From the NCBI RefSeq assembly GCF_002904295.1, contig NZ_PPHG01000009.1, forward strand, positions 62,001 to 126,000: a stretch of 64,000 nt of DNA, given 5' to 3'. Shown one piece after another: positions 61,560-64,000 of the stretch. How positions within the stretch are numbered: the stretch's first letter is position 1; every line of letters begins with the position of its first letter. Both the position numbers and the translations under genes were made by a program. The DNA is from Amycolatopsis sp. CA-128772. GTDB taxonomy: Bacteria; Actinomycetota; Actinomycetes; Mycobacteriales; Pseudonocardiaceae. Under the pieces are notes generated by a model that saw only the letters and a list, made by a program, of their open reading frames with translations, was not told the origin of the DNA and made no database searches.

Positions 61560-62201
61560 TCAGCCGGTGGGGCGCGTCACCAGCCGGGCGGTGACCAGGC
61601 GGTTCTCGTCGTAGCCCTCGGTTCCGCCGACGTAGTCGCCGCCGCAGGTCACCAGCACGAGCCGGTGCGGGCCGTCCTGCCCGAACCACCGGGTGGCCTG
61701 GGCCGGCAGCAGTTCCTTCGGCACCGTGACGACGTCGTCCACGCGGTAGACCCACCGGCCGCCGCGCGCGTCGACGACGCTGACCTCGTCGCCCCGGCGC
61801 AGCCGCCACAGCTCGTCGAACGGCCCGCGCCGGCCCTCCCAGTTCACGTGCCCGGACAGCAGCGCCGCCCCCTGGGCCGCGCCCAGCTTGGCGCCCCACC
61901 AGGCGGCGTCGCCGAGGCCGCGCGGAATCGGCAGCACGCCGGTGCCGGTGAGTTCGGTGCGGACCAGGCGGGCGGTGGCGCCGCCGGGCAGCCGGACCGT
62001 GCCGGGCCGCTGCTGCGCGGCGGACTCGCTGTCGGCGGGCAGCACGGCCGGGGCCGCGTCCTCTCCCGGCAGGGCGCCGGGCGGCGGGGCGGCGAGCGAC
62101 GTGGTGGTGGTCGGCGGCAGCCAGGTCAGCACGATGATCCCGGCCGCGAAGGCGGCCACGGCCAGCGCCGCCGAGACGGCGGCCAGCGCGGTGCGCAGCA
62201 C
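61560..62201 (-). CDS. Class F sortase (second)
   Basis: A 213-residue sortase similar to the one at 60826. N-terminal helix (ALAAVSAALAVAAFAAGIIV), then the same fold with His118 in LLSGHVNWEG, Cys186 in LVTCGGDY and Arg201 in DENRLVTARLV. The GTG start at 62201 follows directly on the stop of the surface-protein gene, so the two are translated together. This adjacency makes the surface protein its likely substrate or cofactor. The pair of sortases probably arose by local duplication. Confidence 0.88.
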   Translation of the reverse strand: MLRTALAAVSAALAVAAFAAGIIVLTWLPPTTTTSLAAPPPGALPGEDAAPAVLPADSESAAQQRPGTVRLPGGATARLVRTELTGTGVLPIPRGLGDAAWWGAKLGAAQGAALLSGHVNWEGRRGPFDELWRLRRGDEVSVVDARGGRWVYRVDDVVTVPKELLPAQATRWFGQDGPHRLVLVTCGGDYVGGTEGYDENRLVTARLVTRPTG

Positions 62202-63290
62202 CTAGCCCGACCCGGTCTTGCGCCGCCGGCCGAGCAGCAGCGCGACCGCGGCGAAGAACACCCCGCCGAAGAGCAGGCCGAGGCCGAGCGGGACGCGGGA
62301 ACCGTCGCTGTCCGTGGCGGGCGCAGCCGCGCCCAGGTACCCGGCCGGTACCTGCGTCGGCACCGGGGCCTGGGTGGCGGTCGCCCCGCCGGCCGGACCG
62401 GCGGCCTTCGCGACGAACCCCTTCGGCACCGAGCAGCTGACCCCGCCGAGGACGATGGTGGTCCGCACGTCCTGCAGCGCGGCGCCCTGGGCGTCCTTGA
62501 CGTGGGTGGTGATCTCGATCCGCCAGCCGGCGACGGCGGTGAAGTCGCCGCTGCGCCAGCCGTCCTGGCGGATCAGCTGGTCGAAGACGGCGACGCGGGT
62601 CAGCTTGAGGTCGGAGACCGTCGTCGCCCGGTCGGCGTTCGTGATGTCGCCGGGCGGGCCGAGGCGCAGGTTCGCCAGCTGGAGACCGGCGTTGCCGCCG
62701 GGCATCGGGACGATGCCGAGCCCGCCCCCGGCCTGGCGCACCCACAGCCGCGTCACCGAGCTCGCCGAGGAAAGTTTCGCCGGGCCGGTGCAGTCGACCG
62801 AGGTTTTGGCCCCTTCCAGGACGAGCACGGTGTTGTCGGCCGGCTTGGCCCCGCCCTGCCAGGTGTCGCGCAGCGCGTAGTTCGTCTCCGCGACGGCGGT
62901 GGGGACGGTGGTGGCCTGCAGGGCGGCGAAGACGTTGTGGTCCCGGCTCGGGACGCCCGGCGGGTACGGGTTCTGTGACGCGCTGTAACGGCCGAGGTCG
63001 ATCTGGTAGTGCCCGCCGAAGGTGGCGCGCTCGCCGTCGTCCTTGGGCACCGAGACGCGGTCCGCGCCGAGCTTCGACTGGCCGGGCAGCAGCGGTGACC
63101 GCTGCGTTTCGGTGATCAGGGCGCCGCCGCGCTGGCCTTCGGCCCCGATCCGCACCGAGGCGATGTTCGCGAACGAAACCGGGCCGGTCTTCTCGTCGAC
63201 GGCCTGGCTCTGCGCCCCGGCCACGCCCACTCCGGCCAGGGGGAACACCACGGCCGTCACGGCGACCGCCCTCGTCACGAAACGCCTCAT
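62202..63290 (-). CDS. Exported, C-terminally anchored surface protein
   Basis: A 362-residue exported protein. Signal peptide at 1-26 (FVTRAVAVTAVVFPLAGVGV, then AGAQS). A large beta-rich middle follows (ASVRIGAEGQRGGALITETQ; HYQIDLGRYSASQNPYPPG), two Cys that could form a disulphide (DCTG and VSCSVPKG), a Pro/Ala linker (TATQAPVPTQVPAGYLG) and a C-terminal helix with basic tail (VPLGLGLLFGGVFFAAVALL, then GRRRKTGSG). This is the layout of a cell-wall sorting signal, but I see no LPxTG or LAxTG before the helix, so it may be membrane-anchored or use an unusual motif. It is the first gene of the sortase operon. Confidence 0.8.
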   Translation of the reverse strand: MRRFVTRAVAVTAVVFPLAGVGVAGAQSQAVDEKTGPVSFANIASVRIGAEGQRGGALITETQRSPLLPGQSKLGADRVSVPKDDGERATFGGHYQIDLGRYSASQNPYPPGVPSRDHNVFAALQATTVPTAVAETNYALRDTWQGGAKPADNTVLVLEGAKTSVDCTGPAKLSSASSVTRLWVRQAGGGLGIVPMPGGNAGLQLANLRLGPPGDITNADRATTVSDLKLTRVAVFDQLIRQDGWRSGDFTAVAGWRIEITTHVKDAQGAALQDVRTTIVLGGVSCSVPKGFVAKAAGPAGGATATQAPVPTQVPAGYLGAAAPATDSDGSRVPLGLGLLFGGVFFAAVALLLGRRRKTGSG

Positions 63291-63565
63291 GTCTCCCCAC
63301 TGCTCTGCTCAGGCGGGTCGTCAGCGTACGAGAAGCGACGAAACTCTCCGCGACAACCTTGCACCGTCGGCCACCGCATGCGAAGCCGAAGGGCCAATAT
63401 CCCACGAACTCACCCGGATGGGGTAATACGACCGGCCGTACCCCGCAGCTCGGCGCCGAAGCAGAGGTCCCGACCGGGGGAACACTAGGATGGGCGACGC
63501 CGTTATCGGCAATGACTACGGAATTCATGGTCGCGGGTGGCGGACGAGCAGCGGTGGAGGCGGGA

Positions 63566-63922
63566 ATGGCGACGGTGACGGGGAGCGACGGCCCGCCGGG
63601 GCTCGCGGAGTGCACGCCGGCGTCCCCGGCGCACCCCTCGCCGTCGGTCCTGGGCGACGCGGGCGACCTGCTGCGCGCGCTGGCGGCGCCGGTCCGGATC
63701 GCGATCGTGCTGCAGCTGCGCGAAGCCGACCGCTGCGTGCACGAGCTGGTGGACGCCCTCGACGTCGCGCAGCCGCTGATCAGCCAGCACCTGCGGGTGC
63801 TGAAGACGGCCGGGGTGGTCCAGGGCGAGCGCCGCGGCCGCGAGGTCGTCTACCGGCTCGCCGACGACCACCTGGCGCACATCGTGGTCGACGCCGTCGC
63901 CCACGTGCAGGAAGGAAAGTGA
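63566..63922 (+). CDS. ArsR/SmtB-family metal-responsive regulator
   Basis: A 118-residue ArsR-type repressor. DLLRALAAPVRIAIVLQLRE is the signature, followed by ADRCVHELVDALDVAQPLIS and QHLRVLKTAGVVQGERRGRE. Cys and His near helix 3 (DRCVHEL) and a C-terminal DDHLAHIVVDAVAHVQE give SmtB/KmtR-like zinc or nickel ligands. The ATG at 63566 is chosen for its GGTGGAGG ribosome site; upstream in-frame codons lack family features. Its stop overlaps the ATG of the Fur-family gene, the classical actinomycete arsR-zur (furB) pair, so it probably responds to zinc. Confidence 0.9.
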   Translation: MATVTGSDGPPGLAECTPASPAHPSPSVLGDAGDLLRALAAPVRIAIVLQLREADRCVHELVDALDVAQPLISQHLRVLKTAGVVQGERRGREVVYRLADDHLAHIVVDAVAHVQEGK

Positions 63923-64000
63923 TGGACACCGCCGCGTCGCGCAGCCAGGCCCCGGTCCCCGGGCGCCGATCCACCCGGCAGCGAGCCGCGGTCGTCGAGC
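63922..64000 (+). CDS. zur: Fur-family regulator, probably Zur (partial, runs off the window)
   Basis: Only the first 26 codons are in the window: MDTAASRSQAPVPGRRSTRQ then RAAVVE. The GRRSTRQRAAVVE start is that of actinomycete Zur/FurB. It overlaps the ArsR stop by one base (TGATG). Zur represses zinc uptake and alternative ribosomal proteins. The call rests on a short N-terminus plus the arsR context. Confidence 0.8.
   Translation, partial: MDTAASRSQAPVPGRRSTRQRAAVVE

Noticed and set aside
60826..63615. A single 929-residue minus-strand frame spanning the sortase operon
   Set aside because: Only its last 217 residues (from 61479) are a protein; the rest is a shadow of the second sortase and the surface protein, which lie in another frame.

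Overview
The window is very high G+C DNA with dense, tightly overlapping genes (ATGA and GTGA junctions), many GTG starts, many TetR, MarR, ArsR and LuxR regulators, a type I-E style CRISPR repeat and the core order zur/arsR - glyS - dgt - dnaG - tRNA-Asn. I infer an actinomycete of the Pseudonocardiaceae, most like Amycolatopsis; no species-level marker gene is present, so the genus is an inference.

Layout. (1) 1-3.5 kb: a three-gene catabolic operon (amidohydrolase, esterase, FAD amine/amino-acid oxidase-like) behind a plausible sigma-70 promoter. (2) 3.6-6.3 kb: gene debris (a frameshifted SpoIIE/PP2C phosphatase joined to a truncated fatty-acid desaturase), a small unknown gene, and a long CAGT-rich untranslated region with a perfect hairpin leading into a MerR-like gene. 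(3) 6.34-40.25 kb: a region bounded by 71-bp perfect direct repeats of the 3' half of tRNA-Asn. I interpret it as a ~33.8 kb integrated genomic island, probably composite and now immobile. It holds an orphan CRISPR array, a TetR gene, two paralogous LAL-type LuxR regulators around an esterase, an aldo/keto reductase-PfpI pair with an ArsR repressor, a zinc-finger protein, an F420/NADP-type reductase, an MFS pump, a PaoABC-like molybdenum aldehyde oxidase operon with an NmrA-type protein, a hemerythrin-like protein, an ABC exporter beside a two-component system, a broken integrase with an IS630 scrap, a 2105-residue RHS/YD toxin with an adjacent putative immunity gene, and a polytopic membrane protein. 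(4) 40.2-64 kb: mostly conserved chromosome. It has tRNA-Asn, tam, dnaG, dgt, glyS, the arsR-zur start, two class F sortases beside an anchored exported protein, a DesKR-like two-component system next to an ABC exporter, an ECF sigma with a C-terminal SnoaL-like domain near a carboxymuconolactone-decarboxylase-family gene, an MFS/MarR pair sharing one palindrome, and a serpin coupled to a polytopic membrane protein.

How the parts fit. The island cargo looks like redox and aldehyde detoxification plus export under local one-component control, with a contact or secreted polymorphic toxin as the competitive weapon. The most useful structural facts are the tRNA-Asn repeats, the 139-bp repeats just inside them with a third partial copy beside the dead integrase, the RHS toxin with an unrecognised basic C-terminus, and several strong inverted repeats that explain regulator-target gene pairs. 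All functional calls come from reading motifs by eye; no database search was run.
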